Source: NCEH01 sp043195135
GTDB taxonomy: Bacteria; Pseudomonadota; Alphaproteobacteria; Rhizobiales; Xanthobacteraceae
DNA: 64,000 bases
NCBI RefSeq assembly: GCF_043195135.1
Contig: NZ_JBAFWP010000007.1
Strand: one strand, 5' to 3'
In this document: piece by piece, positions 41,491 to 50,762 of the stretch
Position numbering within the stretch: the first letter of the stretch is position 1
Layout of the letters: each line of letters opens with the position of its first letter
Program-made: the position numbers and the translations under genes
The notes under the pieces: generated by a model
Database searches by the model: none
The model's input: the letters and a program-made list of their open reading frames with translations, nothing else
What the model was told of the DNA's origin: nothing

Positions 41491-42351
41491 GTGAGCCATG
41501 ACATCGTCCCGAACGCGGTCGTTGAGGTCGGCGGTCTCAAGATTTCGAATCGGGCACCGCTCACGCTGATCGCGGGGCCCTGCCAGATCGAAAGCCGCGA
41601 TCATGTGCTGGACGTGGCGAAGGAGCTTTCGGCGATCACCAGGCGTCTCGGCATGGGCCTGGTGTTCAAATCCTCGTTCGACAAGGCGAACCGCACCTCC
41701 ATATCGGGCGCACGCGGCATCGGGCTCAAGGCGGCGCTGCCTATTTTCGCGGAGATTCGCGAAACCATCGGCGCCCCGGTTCTCACCGACGTGCACGAGA
41801 TCGACCAGTGCGCTCCGCTCGCCGAGGTGGTGGATATTCTCCAGATTCCCGCCTTTCTCTGCCGCCAGACGGATCTCCTCATCGCCGCCGCGCAGACCGG
41901 CCGGGTGGTGAACGTGAAGAAGGGCCAGTTCCTGGCCCCCTGGGACATGAAGAATGTGGTGGCCAAGCTCACCCAATCCGGCAATCCCAACGTGCTGGTG
42001 ACCGAGCGTGGCGTTTCGTTCGGCTACAATACGCTCGTGTCGGACATGCGCGCCTTGCCCGAGCTGGCGGCGACAGGCGCCCCGGTGGTATTCGACGCCA
42101 CCCATTCGGTGCAGCAGCCCGGAGGGCAGGGCGCCTCCTCCGGCGGACAGCGCGAATTCGTCCCCGTGCTTGCGCGCGCAGCGGTCGCCGTGGGCGTGGC
42201 GGCGGTGTTCATCGAGACTCATCCCGATCCCGACCATGCCCCCTCGGACGGCCCGAACATGATCGCGCTGAGGCATATGGAACCGTTGCTGCGCGCGCTT
42301 CAGGCGTTCGATGTCCTCGCCAAGGGGCCGCTTGTGTCTGAAATCGCTTGA
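41491..42351 (+). CDS. kdsA: 3-deoxy-8-phosphooctulonate synthase
   Basis: 286-residue Kdo-8-phosphate synthase, joining PEP and arabinose 5-phosphate to make the inner-core sugar Kdo. LTLIAGPCQIESRDH, FKSSFDKANR, ITERG-like VTERGVSFGYN and FIETHPDPDHAPSDGPN are all present. Start is GTG 41491 with AGGAG about 9 bases upstream; the frame remains open further up without homology. Its role links with the waaC/waaF/hld genes in LPS core synthesis. Divergent from cysQ across a 218-bp gap. Confidence 0.94.
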   Translation: MSHDIVPNAVVEVGGLKISNRAPLTLIAGPCQIESRDHVLDVAKELSAITRRLGMGLVFKSSFDKANRTSISGARGIGLKAALPIFAEIRETIGAPVLTDVHEIDQCAPLAEVVDILQIPAFLCRQTDLLIAAAQTGRVVNVKKGQFLAPWDMKNVVAKLTQSGNPNVLVTERGVSFGYNTLVSDMRALPELAATGAPVVFDATHSVQQPGGQGASSGGQREFVPVLARAAVAVGVAAVFIETHPDPDHAPSDGPNMIALRHMEPLLRALQAFDVLAKGPLVSEIA

Positions 42352-42545
42352 CGGCCGGCACGCGCGACGGTCGCATGCCTGCTCGGCGGCGCGGACGTAC
42401 CGAAACGTAATCGCTCACATGCCCGATTGCCTGGGCGGTGGGATGGTTTAAGGAAAAGCGCCGCGTCCTTGCTGCACCGCCGCGCGAACCGGCGCGATGT
42501 TGTAAGTGACGGGCACCATTCGGCGAAACTGGGACTTTGGCGCAC

Positions 42546-43892
42546 ATGCGCATTGCGATGATCGGAACGGGATACGTTGGGCTGGTATCCGGAGCGTGTT
42601 TCGCGGATTTCGGGCATCGGGTCACGTGCATCGACAAGGATGCCAGCAAGATCGCGATGCTGGAGAAGGGCGAAATCCCGATCTTCGAGCCCGGGCTGGA
42701 CGAGCTTGTGCACCGCAATGTGGCGGCGGGCCGGCTGGATTTCGCCACCGACCTGACGGACGCGGTGAAAGAGGCCAACGCGGTTTTCATCGCCGTCGGC
42801 ACGCCCTCGCGGCGCGGCGACGGGCATGCGGACCTGTCCTACGTCTACGCAGCGGCGCGCGAGATCGCGGCGGCGGCGGACGGATATACCGTGGTTGTGA
42901 CCAAATCGACCGTTCCCGTGGGCACCGGCGACGAGGTGGAGCGGGTGATCCGTGAGACGCGCCCGGATGCGGACATTTCGGTCGTCTCGAATCCGGAATT
43001 CCTGCGCGAGGGCGCCGCGATCGAGGATTTCAAGCGACCCGACCGGGTCGTGGTGGGCAGCGAGGAGCCGCGCGCCCGCGAGGTGATGGCGCAGGTGTAC
43101 CGGCCGTTGTCGTTGAACAATCTGCCGCTCCTGTTCACCAGCCGGCGCACGTCGGAGCTGATCAAATATGCCGGGAACGCGTTCCTGGCGATGAAGATCA
43201 CCTTCATCAACGAGATCGCCGACCTGTGCGAGGAGGTGGGGGCGAACGTTCAGGAAGTCGCCCGCGGGATCGGCCTCGACAACCGCATCGGCGGCAAGTT
43301 CCTGCATGCGGGGCCGGGCTATGGCGGCTCGTGCTTTCCGAAGGATACGCTGGCGCTGACGCGCACGGCGCAGCAGGCGGGCACGCCGCTGCGGATCATC
43401 GAGACGGTGGTCGCGGTGAACGACGTGCGCAAGCTGGCGGTGGGCAAGAAGGTGATCCGCGCCCTCGGGGCCGACCCGCGCGGCAAGACGGTGGCGGTGC
43501 TCGGGCTGACGTTCAAGCCGAACACGGACGATATGCGCGAAAGCCCGGCGATCGCCATCGTGAACACGCTTCTGGATCGTGGCGTGAAGGTGCGCGCCTA
43601 TGATCCGGAGGGGATGGAGGAAGCCAGGAAGGTGCTGCCCTCCACCGTGGAATACGGCACGGGTCCCTATGACATCGCGCAGGGTGCGGACGCGATCGTG
43701 ATCGTCACGGAATGGGACGCGTTCCGGGCCTTGGACTTCGTGAAGCTCAAGGCGATCATGACGCAGCCGGTGCTGGTGGATCTGCGCAATATCTACCGGG
43801 CCGACGAGATGGCAGCGCTCGGCTTCAGCTATGACAGCGTCGGAAGGCCGGGCAGGCAGGTCGGCGCAGGCGTCAGCAACGCCGCAGAGTGA
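42546..43892 (+). CDS. ugd: UDP-glucose 6-dehydrogenase
   Basis: 448-residue enzyme oxidising UDP-glucose to UDP-glucuronate for surface polysaccharides. N-terminal Rossmann motif MRIAMIGTGYVGLVSGACFADFGH; catalytic Cys263 in HAGPGYGGSCFPKDT; C-terminal domain with LGLTFKPNTDDMRESPA. ATG 42546 fits the family; a TTG three codons upstream is in frame. No gene was found in the 194-bp gap before it. Confidence 0.95.
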   Translation: MRIAMIGTGYVGLVSGACFADFGHRVTCIDKDASKIAMLEKGEIPIFEPGLDELVHRNVAAGRLDFATDLTDAVKEANAVFIAVGTPSRRGDGHADLSYVYAAAREIAAAADGYTVVVTKSTVPVGTGDEVERVIRETRPDADISVVSNPEFLREGAAIEDFKRPDRVVVGSEEPRAREVMAQVYRPLSLNNLPLLFTSRRTSELIKYAGNAFLAMKITFINEIADLCEEVGANVQEVARGIGLDNRIGGKFLHAGPGYGGSCFPKDTLALTRTAQQAGTPLRIIETVVAVNDVRKLAVGKKVIRALGADPRGKTVAVLGLTFKPNTDDMRESPAIAIVNTLLDRGVKVRAYDPEGMEEARKVLPSTVEYGTGPYDIAQGADAIVIVTEWDAFRALDFVKLKAIMTQPVLVDLRNIYRADEMAALGFSYDSVGRPGRQVGAGVSNAAE

Positions 43893-44123
43893 GGCGCGTC
43901 CCGGGGCTGTGGCGCGCCTAAGGCGCTCCGCGGCCCGCGCACATTGCCGCGCGGAGATTGGCGCCGCGCATCGCCATGAAAGTCAGAAATCCGGGTATGG
44001 GGCAGGGCTCTTGGACTGAGCCCGTGAGGCGGAGGCGCGGCTTCCGAGGGATGGCCCGGCGGCGGCTCGGCCCCATACAAAAATCGCAGAAGAGATATTA
44101 TGGAACCGAAAATGGCGCTGTCG

Positions 44124-44667
44124 TTATTTGGCGAGAACCCGATAGACGGACGCCACGCCGATCTTGTGCCGCTCGGCGATGGCGGAGCGCGTCATGCCTT
44201 CGGCGGCGAACTGCTTGATCTCATCAGCCTTGGCGCGGGCGGTCGGAGCGCGGCCCTTATACTTCCCCTCACCCTTCGCCTTGGCTATCCCCTCGCGCTG
44301 GCGTTCCAGCATCATTTCGCGCTCGAACTGCGCGACGGCTCCGAGCATGTTCAATTAGCTTTCCGGTCAGCGTCGCCGTGTCCAGGTTCAGCGCCAGGAC
44401 GCGCAACGCGACGCCTTTCTTCTCCAGGCGGGCGACGATCTCCGACAGGTGAGCGACCGAACGGGCGAGACGGTCGAGCTTCGTGACCACCAGAACGTCG
44501 CCTTCGAGGACAAACTCGATGGCGGTTTCGAGCTGCTGGCGGGCGGCGACAGACGAGGCCTGTTCGCGGAAAAGCTTCTCGACGCCCGCAGCAACCAGGT
44601 CGCGTTCCTGCGCCTCGAAACCAGCGACCTGCTCAACGGTCGAAGTGCGCGCGTATCCGATGATCAT
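44124..44667 (-). pseudogene. Serine recombinase/resolvase, frameshifted
   Basis: Remnant of a Tn3-type resolvase or DNA invertase. The N-terminal frame (44667 down to about 44355) has MIIGYARTSTVEQ with catalytic-type Ser9 and DVLVVTKLDRLARS. It then slips, and the C-terminal half continues in another frame as NMLGAVAQFEREMMLERQREGI with the helix-turn-helix GMTRSAIAERHKIGVASVYRVL. The junction near 44351-44358 looks like loss of two bases from a KLMLNMLGA-type sequence. A full-length functional enzyme is therefore unlikely. Confidence 0.85.
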
Positions 44668-44754
44668 GGCCGCTGGTGGCCATCGTAAAGCAAAAGCGGG
44701 GGCACTTCTGCGCCGCCGCTCGATTTCGCTATTTCTTCCGCCGGCCTGATCTGA

Positions 44755-45753
44755 TCAGCCAGCACTGGCCAGAGTGGCCATGGCCTCCGAAGGTTTCGTC
44801 TCCGGCGTCGCCTTAGCGCGCCGGCGGAAGAAGAGATTTTCGCCCTTAGTCGGCAATTGTTCGAAGTCGGCGGCGAGCGCCTTGAGCACGGCACTGTGCG
44901 AACCGGGGCGGAAGCGCTCATGCGTCTCAGCTACGATTAGATCGACCTTGTGGAGCCATTCCTCGGTGCTTTCAGAGAAAAGTTCCAGTTCCGCGCCTTC
45001 GATGTCGACCTTCAGCACATCGATATGGTCGATGCCAAATTTCTGCATGAGCGTCGGTAGCTTATAGCACGGCGTCAGTCTGCTGCCTTTCCGGGCTTCG
45101 GCGGACACTTGCACGCCCCAGGCGCCAAGCGCACTCCCGTCTTCGGCTTCGGTGAACAGGTTAATTTCGCCGTCCTCGCACCAGATGGCAGCGCGAACTG
45201 CGGAAATACGTTCGCCCAAAAGTCGCACATTATCCTCAAGCATGCGGAAATTGTCGGCTTCTGGCTCGACGGCGAGGATTTTTGCGTTCGGATACTTTAG
45301 GGCGAAGAAAACGCTAGCTAAGCCGATATTGCCGCCGAGATCGACGATGGTGCGCGCCGTCTCAGGTAGGTTTTCGCTTTCATACTCGTGGCGCGTGAAC
45401 ACCTGGGTGAAGGTCGGGATATCGGAGGTGCACGCGCGCATGGCGACGACGTAGCCGCTGCCTGGCAGGGCAACTGAGATGCGGCTCACCAGAAAGGTCT
45501 GCCCGTCGATGGAGACATTATACAGGTCATCGACTTTTAGCGGCTTGATTGTTTCGTGGACGAGCGTGCCCGTCGACGTGACAACGAAGACATCAGGCGG
45601 GAATTTTTCCCAGTGCACAGTGATCCGGTCGTCTTGTTGGGTGAAGATCCCGCGGCTTTTGTGATGTTCGTGTTCGACGGTTCCGTCCGCTGTCGAAAGG
45701 AGAAGGCGTCCCTTCCAATGCGGATGAATGGCTTCGACGGCTAAAACATTCAC
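44755..45753 (-). CDS. FkbM family methyltransferase
   Basis: 332-residue protein with a C-terminal Methyltransf_21/FkbM domain: SAM-binding TIVDLGGNIGLASVFFALKYP and ILAVEPEADNF (about residues 138-175), then IDVLKVDIEGAELELF. The first 130 residues are beta-rich and unassigned. Family members methylate hydroxyls of sugars or lipids. Base composition is more AT-rich than the flanks, and a resolvase remnant lies just downstream, so it was probably acquired by transfer. Target unknown. Confidence 0.82.
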   Translation of the reverse strand: MNVLAVEAIHPHWKGRLLLSTADGTVEHEHHKSRGIFTQQDDRITVHWEKFPPDVFVVTSTGTLVHETIKPLKVDDLYNVSIDGQTFLVSRISVALPGSGYVVAMRACTSDIPTFTQVFTRHEYESENLPETARTIVDLGGNIGLASVFFALKYPNAKILAVEPEADNFRMLEDNVRLLGERISAVRAAIWCEDGEINLFTEAEDGSALGAWGVQVSAEARKGSRLTPCYKLPTLMQKFGIDHIDVLKVDIEGAELELFSESTEEWLHKVDLIVAETHERFRPGSHSAVLKALAADFEQLPTKGENLFFRRRAKATPETKPSEAMATLASAG

Positions 45754-46074
45754 GGCCTTTAATCCTCTAAAATCCTATGAACTACTTGGTAGAGTGACGA
45801 AAAAACCCCCGACTGTCAAAAGTCATGCGCTCTAGACAAGAACGTGCCTCATATGGTCATGGGGTCGAGGAGGGCGGCGGTGATCGCCGATCCCCTGGTA
45901 TTTTGACGAGCGCACGGCCCCCTTCTGCATTGCGGAGTGGCTACGCAGAGGAATGCAAATCCTTGTACCCCGGCTCGGCTGATAAGGTCGATTATCGAAC
46001 TATCTCCTCCTGCGTCCCGGGACATGAGGCCTGAGGAGGCCGCTGACTCGGGCGCCGCCGGCGGTTCAGCGCAG
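45754..46074. other. Non-coding gap between the FkbM gene and hupE terminator
   Basis: No supported gene. The first 80 bases are AT-rich and probably hold the FkbM promoter on the minus strand, with a TTGACA-like -35 at 45814-45819 but no convincing -10. A small dyad GATAA-GGTCGA-TTATC lies near 45979-45994. The GC content rises again toward the hydrogenase cluster. Confidence 0.35.
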
Positions 46075-46109
46075 AAAAAAAAGCCGGTACCGCTCTCGGC
46101 GGCACCGGC
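46075..46109 (-). terminator. Terminator of the hyp-hupE operon
   Basis: On the minus strand GCCGGTGCCGC-CGAGA-GCGGTACCGGC forms an 11-bp stem (one G-U) followed directly by eight T residues. It lies 21 bases beyond the hupE stop and marks the end of the hydrogenase cluster. Confidence 0.93.
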
Positions 46110-46130
46110 CTTGATCTCTCGGCTCGGCGT

Positions 46131-46733
46131 TCAGAGCGAACCGGTCAATAGCGCCACGCCCGCGAGGGAGATGGCGGCACCGGCGCGGCGTACCCACACC
46201 TGGCCGGACGTTTCGCCGAGCCGTCCAATGCCGAAGCCAAGACCCAGGCCAGCGAGATGCAGCAGCGCGGTGCCGAGCATGAAGCCGAGGCCATAGGACA
46301 GGCCGCCGGCATTCTCCGGCATCTCAGCGCCGTGGGCGTGGCCATGGAACACGGCGAACATGCCGACAATGCCCATGGCGAAGGCCAGAGGCGCCTTCAC
46401 CCCCATCGCCACGGCGGCTCCGAGAACGACCACCGACAAGGCGATGCCTGTCTCGACGTATGGCAGGTCGAAGCCGCCCATGCCCAGGGCGCCGCCGGCC
46501 GCCATCAAGGCCACGAAGCTGGCCGGAAGCAGCCAAAGGGCGCGGCCGCCCATCTGCCAGGCAAGAATCCCGACCGTGACCATGGCCAGCACGTGATCGA
46601 GGCCGGTCACCGGATGCATGAAGCCATGGACAAAGCCGTGGGTGGCCCCGACGCCGGTATGGGCGAAGGCCAAGGAAGGAGCCAGTGCCAGGGCGCCGGC
46701 AATTGCGAGGACACGAAAGGCGGGACGGGTCAT
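46131..46733 (-). CDS. hupE: Nickel permease HupE/UreJ
   Basis: 200-residue polytopic membrane protein. N-terminal signal-like segment ending AFAHTG, then the family motif HPVTGLDHVLAMVTVG (residues 40-55) with the HPxxGxDH pattern implicated in nickel transport, five to six further hydrophobic segments, and FHGHAHGAEMP. HupE imports Ni2+ for hydrogenase. ATG 46733 is chosen by homology. It follows hypE by 41 bases as the last gene of the operon. Confidence 0.92.
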   Translation of the reverse strand: MTRPAFRVLAIAGALALAPSLAFAHTGVGATHGFVHGFMHPVTGLDHVLAMVTVGILAWQMGGRALWLLPASFVALMAAGGALGMGGFDLPYVETGIALSVVVLGAAVAMGVKAPLAFAMGIVGMFAVFHGHAHGAEMPENAGGLSYGLGFMLGTALLHLAGLGLGFGIGRLGETSGQVWVRRAGAAISLAGVALLTGSL

Positions 46734-46774
46734 AAAGCCACTCTCCTGAAGAACGGGTTCATCTTGCATCAAAC

Positions 46775-47842
46775 TCAACAGATCCGGGGCAATTGATCGC
46801 CGACCAGCATGTCCACGATGCGCTCGCCGCCAAACCGCGTTTCCATCACGACGCGGCCGGGCCGCTCCGCCACGACGGTGCCGATGGCGACAGCCCCCTG
46901 CCCCAGCGGATGCACGCGCCATGCCGAAAGCGCGGCGGCCGCCTCCTCGGCGGGCACCACCGCGACCAGCTTGCCCTCATTGGCAAGATAGAGCGGGTCG
47001 AGGCCCAGAATCTCGCAAAAGCCGTTCACCTCGGGGCGGATCGGCAGATCCATTTCGCGCACCCGCACGCCGACCGCGCTTGCCTCGGCCAATTCGTTGA
47101 GCACGGCCGCAACACCGCCGCGCGTGGCGTCCCGCATCATCCGAACCCCCGGCGCGGCCGTTACGAGAACATCGACAAGCTCGTGCAATGGCGCGCAGTC
47201 GCTCGCGATCGTGGTCTCAAGCGCGAGATCCCCGCGGGCATTCAGAATGGCCGCCCCGTGGTCGCCGAGCAGGCCGTTCACCAGCACCACGTCGCCCGGC
47301 CGCGCCCGGTCGATGCCCACATGGAGGCCGGTTCGCACCACGCCGATGCCGGTGGTGGTGATGAAAAGCTTGTCGCAGGCCCCGCGCGCGACCACCTTCG
47401 TATCGCCGGTGACGATGGAGACGCCGGCCGCCGCCGCCGCGCGCGCCATGGACGCCACGACGGCACGCAGGGTTTCGACCGGCAATCCCTCCTCGATGAT
47501 CACCGCGCACGAGAGCGCCACCGGCCGTGCGCCGCCGACGGCGAGATCGTTCACCGTGCCGCAGACGGCGAGGGTGCCGATGTCTCCGCCGGGGAAGAAC
47601 AGCGGGTCAACGACGAAGGAATCGGTCGTGAAGGCGAGCCGGTCGCCGAGCTTGGCCAATGCGGTCAGATCGAAGCGCGCCTGGTCTTCCGGCGCGGGGT
47701 GCCCTGCCCCAGCGAAGGTCTCCAGGAACACATCCTCGATGAGGTCGCGCATGGCCGTGCCGCCGCCGCCATGGGCGAGCGTCACGGTGGCCTGCGTCAC
47801 GCGGCGGCGGGGGCGCACGGGCCGGTCAAAAGGAATATTCAT
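46775..47842 (-). CDS. hypE: Hydrogenase maturation protein HypE
   Basis: 355-residue PurM/ThiL-like enzyme that dehydrates the carbamoyl group received from HypF to thiocyanate, giving the active-site CN ligands. VTLAHGGGGTAMRDLI and the C-terminal PRIC, where Cys355 carries the thiocyanate, are both seen. ATG 47842 overlaps the hypD stop by four bases, so the two subunits are co-translated. Confidence 0.95.
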   Translation of the reverse strand: MNIPFDRPVRPRRRVTQATVTLAHGGGGTAMRDLIEDVFLETFAGAGHPAPEDQARFDLTALAKLGDRLAFTTDSFVVDPLFFPGGDIGTLAVCGTVNDLAVGGARPVALSCAVIIEEGLPVETLRAVVASMARAAAAAGVSIVTGDTKVVARGACDKLFITTTGIGVVRTGLHVGIDRARPGDVVLVNGLLGDHGAAILNARGDLALETTIASDCAPLHELVDVLVTAAPGVRMMRDATRGGVAAVLNELAEASAVGVRVREMDLPIRPEVNGFCEILGLDPLYLANEGKLVAVVPAEEAAAALSAWRVHPLGQGAVAIGTVVAERPGRVVMETRFGGERIVDMLVGDQLPRIC

Positions 47843-48960
47843 GCCGCCCCCTTCATGCCGCCATACTGATAATAGGCGGCGCAAGCGCCTTCCGAGGAAA
47901 CCATCAGCGCGCCGAGCGGCATTTCGGGCGTGCAACTGGTGCCGAAGACCGGGCAGGCCCAGGGCTTCACGGCGCCGGTGAGCACCTCGCCGCAGCGGCA
48001 GGCGGCGGGATCGGCGACCTTCACATCCGGCACGGCGAAGCGCCGTTCGGCATCGAAGCGGGCCAAGGGCTCGCGCAGCCGCACGCCCGATTCGGCAATG
48101 GAGCCGAGCCCGCGCCATTCGAAGGTGGGGCGGGTCTCATACACCTGCGCCACTGCGGCAAGCGCAGCCGGATTGCCGCGGTCCGGCACCACGCGGGCAT
48201 ATTGATTCTCGATCCGCGCCTCGCCCGCCGCGAGCTGCCGCAGCACCATCAGCAGGGATTGCAGCAGGTCGATGGGCTCGAACCCCGCCACCACCAGCGG
48301 GCGGCGGAATTCCTCGGCGATGAAGCGATAGGGCGCCGTGCCGATGACCATGGAGACATGGCCCGGCCCGATGAAGCCGTCGATGCCGAAATCCGGCTGC
48401 TCCAGCAGCGCGCGCAGCGTGGGAATGATGGTGATATGATTGCAGAACAAGGAGAAATTCGAGAGTCCTTCGCGCGCGGCGCGCAGCACGGTGAGGGCGG
48501 TCGACGGCATGGTGGTTTCAAAACCCAGCCCGAAGAACACCACCTCGCGACCGGGATTGCGCCGCGCCAGCTCCAGCGCGTCGAGCGGCGAATAGACCAT
48601 GCGCACGTCGGCGCCATCCGCTTTCGCCTGGAGCAGGCTTTTGCGCGAGCCCGGCACGCGCATGGCATCGCCGAAGGTGGCGAAGATGACCTCCGGCCGC
48701 TCCGCGATGGCGACGCAATCGTCCACCCGCCCCATGGGCAGCACGCAGACCGGACATCCCGGCCCGTGCACGAACTCGATGATGTCTGGCAGCAGCCCTT
48801 CCAGGCCGTACCGGAAGATGGCGTGGGTGTGGCCGCCGCATACCTCCATGACAGCCACGGGATTGGTGCGGCCGCGCTCCAGGCGGATCGCGAGCCCGTC
48901 GATTTCGCGGATCAGTCCGGCCGCCAGGGCCGGATCGCGGAATTCACTGACGAAACGCAT
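47839..48960 (-). CDS. hypD: Hydrogenase maturation protein HypD
   Basis: 373-residue [4Fe-4S] scaffold that with HypC assembles the Fe(CN)2CO unit. CGGHTHAIFRYG and GPGCPVCVLP hold the conserved cysteines, and the C-terminal part carries the FeS-binding set (CRCGEVLTG, CPVFGTSCTPE). ATG 48960; it overlaps hypC by 17 bases. Confidence 0.95.
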   Translation of the reverse strand: MRFVSEFRDPALAAGLIREIDGLAIRLERGRTNPVAVMEVCGGHTHAIFRYGLEGLLPDIIEFVHGPGCPVCVLPMGRVDDCVAIAERPEVIFATFGDAMRVPGSRKSLLQAKADGADVRMVYSPLDALELARRNPGREVVFFGLGFETTMPSTALTVLRAAREGLSNFSLFCNHITIIPTLRALLEQPDFGIDGFIGPGHVSMVIGTAPYRFIAEEFRRPLVVAGFEPIDLLQSLLMVLRQLAAGEARIENQYARVVPDRGNPAALAAVAQVYETRPTFEWRGLGSIAESGVRLREPLARFDAERRFAVPDVKVADPAACRCGEVLTGAVKPWACPVFGTSCTPEMPLGALMVSSEGACAAYYQYGGMKGAA

Positions 48961-49270
48961 GATCGCCCCCTGCCCGGCCCGTGGACGCCGGCTCGACACT
49001 GCCGGTGCGCATCGCGTCCATCTCCGCATCCATCTCGCCGATCTCGGCGAGCACCTTCAGCGTGGCTGCGGCCTCGGCCTCGTCGATGCGGCTCATGGCG
49101 AAGCCCACATGCACCAGCACCCACACGCCGATCAGTGCGTCCAGAGGCGCGCCCGGCTCGGCCACGCACACGACGTCCACGCTGCGGCGGACGCCGGAAA
49201 CATCAACGATCGCCAGCATCGCGTCCGCGTCCGCTATGGCGACGATCCGACCGGGAATCCCGAGGCACAT
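48944..49270 (-). CDS. hypC: Hydrogenase maturation chaperone HypC
   Basis: 108-residue HypC/HupF-family chaperone that carries the Fe(CN)2CO unit to the large subunit through Cys2 in MCLGIPG. The core (residues 1-80) is standard; the last 25 or so residues (ASTGRAGGDHAFRQ end) form a longer tail than usual. Overlaps hypD, lies 12 bases after the hoxA/hupR stop. Confidence 0.92.
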   Translation of the reverse strand: MCLGIPGRIVAIADADAMLAIVDVSGVRRSVDVVCVAEPGAPLDALIGVWVLVHVGFAMSRIDEAEAAATLKVLAEIGEMDAEMDAMRTGSVEPASTGRAGGDHAFRQ

Positions 49271-49282
49271 GGGTTCGTCTCC

Positions 49283-50758
49283 TCAATGGCGCGCGAAGGT
49301 GCGACCGCGGGCGATACCGTAGCGGTCGATCTTGGCCCGCAGGCCGACGCGGGACAGGCCGAGTTCCTCGGCCGCCCGGCTCTTGTTCCAGCGACAGCGC
49401 ACGAGCGTTTCCATGAGGATGGACGCCTCGATGCGCTCGATACGCTCCTTAAGCAGCCCGCCGTCGGGCAGACCCCCGTCGGGCAAGGCGATCTGCTGGG
49501 ATACGCCCTCCGGGGCGGCGGCGGCGCGCACCACATGGGGCGAGAGCAGATCGGCGCCCAGCTGGGGGCCGGTGGAGAGCACCAGCATGCGCAGCACCTC
49601 GTTCTGCATCTCGCGCACATTGCCCGGCCAGTCATAGGCCTCCATGCAGGCGAGCGCTTCGTCGGTGAAGCCCTTCACCACCTTGCCGTGAAGGTTGCAC
49701 AGGCTATCCAGTATGGCGGTGGCGAGCACGCGCAGATCGGCGCGTCGCGCGCGCAGGGCCGGCATCATCAGCACCATGGCGGACAAGCGGTAGTAAAGAT
49801 CCTCGCGGAAGCGCCCGCCCGCGACCTCCTGCGTCAGGTCGCGGTGGGTGGCGGACAGCACCCGCACGTTGACGCGCTTGGCTTCGTTGGAGCCAACGGG
49901 CCGGATCTCCCCCTCTTGAAGGAAGCGCAGAAGCTTCACCTGAAAGGCGGGGGAAACGTCGCCGATCTCATCCAGCAGCACCGTGCCACCGTCCGCCTCG
50001 TCCAGCAGGCCGATGCGGGTGGTGTGAGCGCCGGTGAAAGCGCCCTTCTTGTGGCCGAACAGTTCGGATTCCAGCAATTCATCGGGGATCGCCCCGCAAT
50101 TGACCGCGAAGAACGGGCGCTCCGAACGCAGGCTGGAATAATGGATCGCCCGCGCGAGCAGCTCCTTGCCGGTGCCGGTCTCGCCCTGGATCAGGACCGG
50201 AACGTCGAACACGGCCACCTGGGCGGCGCGCCGGCAGGTCTCGTTCAACGGGCTCTCGGGACTGCGGATCAAGGTATCGAAATGGAAATTCCGTGCCACG
50301 CGCTCGTGCTGGGCCGCCAGGCGGGCCTGCGCCACTGGGGCGGCGAGCTTCAATTCCAGCGAGAGACGATGATGGTCGCGTTGCAGGGCGAACAGATGGG
50401 CCGCATTGCGCGCCACCAGAAGCAGCTGGTCCGGATGCCAGGGCTTGGTGATGTATTGGTAGATTCCCGCCCCGTTGATCGCCCCGATCATATCCTCCGG
50501 CTCGGTATAGCCGGTGACGATCACCCGCACGATTTCCGGCCAGCGCTCACGCACTTCGGTCAGGAACGCGACGCCGGAGACCTCGGGCATGCGCTGGTCG
50601 CAGAAGATCGCTTGAACCCACTCGCTTTCCAGTATGCGCCGCGCCTCGGCCGCGCCGAGGGCGGTGAAGACCTCGAACTCCTCGCCGAGCACGCGGGCCA
50701 TCACCTCGACCGAGCGAGGCTCGTCATCAACCAGGAGAAGGGCGGGCCGCGTGCTCAC
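49283..50758 (-). CDS. hoxA: Sigma-54-dependent response regulator of hydrogenase genes
   Basis: 491-residue HoxA/HupR-type NtrC-family activator. Receiver domain with acidic pocket LVDDEP and phospho-Asp54 in FCDQRMPE; AAA+ domain with Walker A GETGTGKE and sigma-54 contact loop GAFTGA; Fis-type helix-turn-helix at the C-terminus (NKSRAAEELGLSRVGLRAKI). GTG 50758 with GGAG upstream. It sits between hypB and hypC. Sigma-54 sites upstream of hupS and hupD are its likely targets. The cognate kinase is not in the window. Confidence 0.93.
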   Translation of the reverse strand: MSTRPALLLVDDEPRSVEVMARVLGEEFEVFTALGAAEARRILESEWVQAIFCDQRMPEVSGVAFLTEVRERWPEIVRVIVTGYTEPEDMIGAINGAGIYQYITKPWHPDQLLLVARNAAHLFALQRDHHRLSLELKLAAPVAQARLAAQHERVARNFHFDTLIRSPESPLNETCRRAAQVAVFDVPVLIQGETGTGKELLARAIHYSSLRSERPFFAVNCGAIPDELLESELFGHKKGAFTGAHTTRIGLLDEADGGTVLLDEIGDVSPAFQVKLLRFLQEGEIRPVGSNEAKRVNVRVLSATHRDLTQEVAGGRFREDLYYRLSAMVLMMPALRARRADLRVLATAILDSLCNLHGKVVKGFTDEALACMEAYDWPGNVREMQNEVLRMLVLSTGPQLGADLLSPHVVRAAAAPEGVSQQIALPDGGLPDGGLLKERIERIEASILMETLVRCRWNKSRAAEELGLSRVGLRAKIDRYGIARGRTFARH

Positions 50759-50762
50759 CCCT

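Noticed and set aside
44005..44023. GGGCTC-N7-GAGCCC hairpin after ugd
   Set aside because: No T-run follows on either strand, so I do not call it a terminator.
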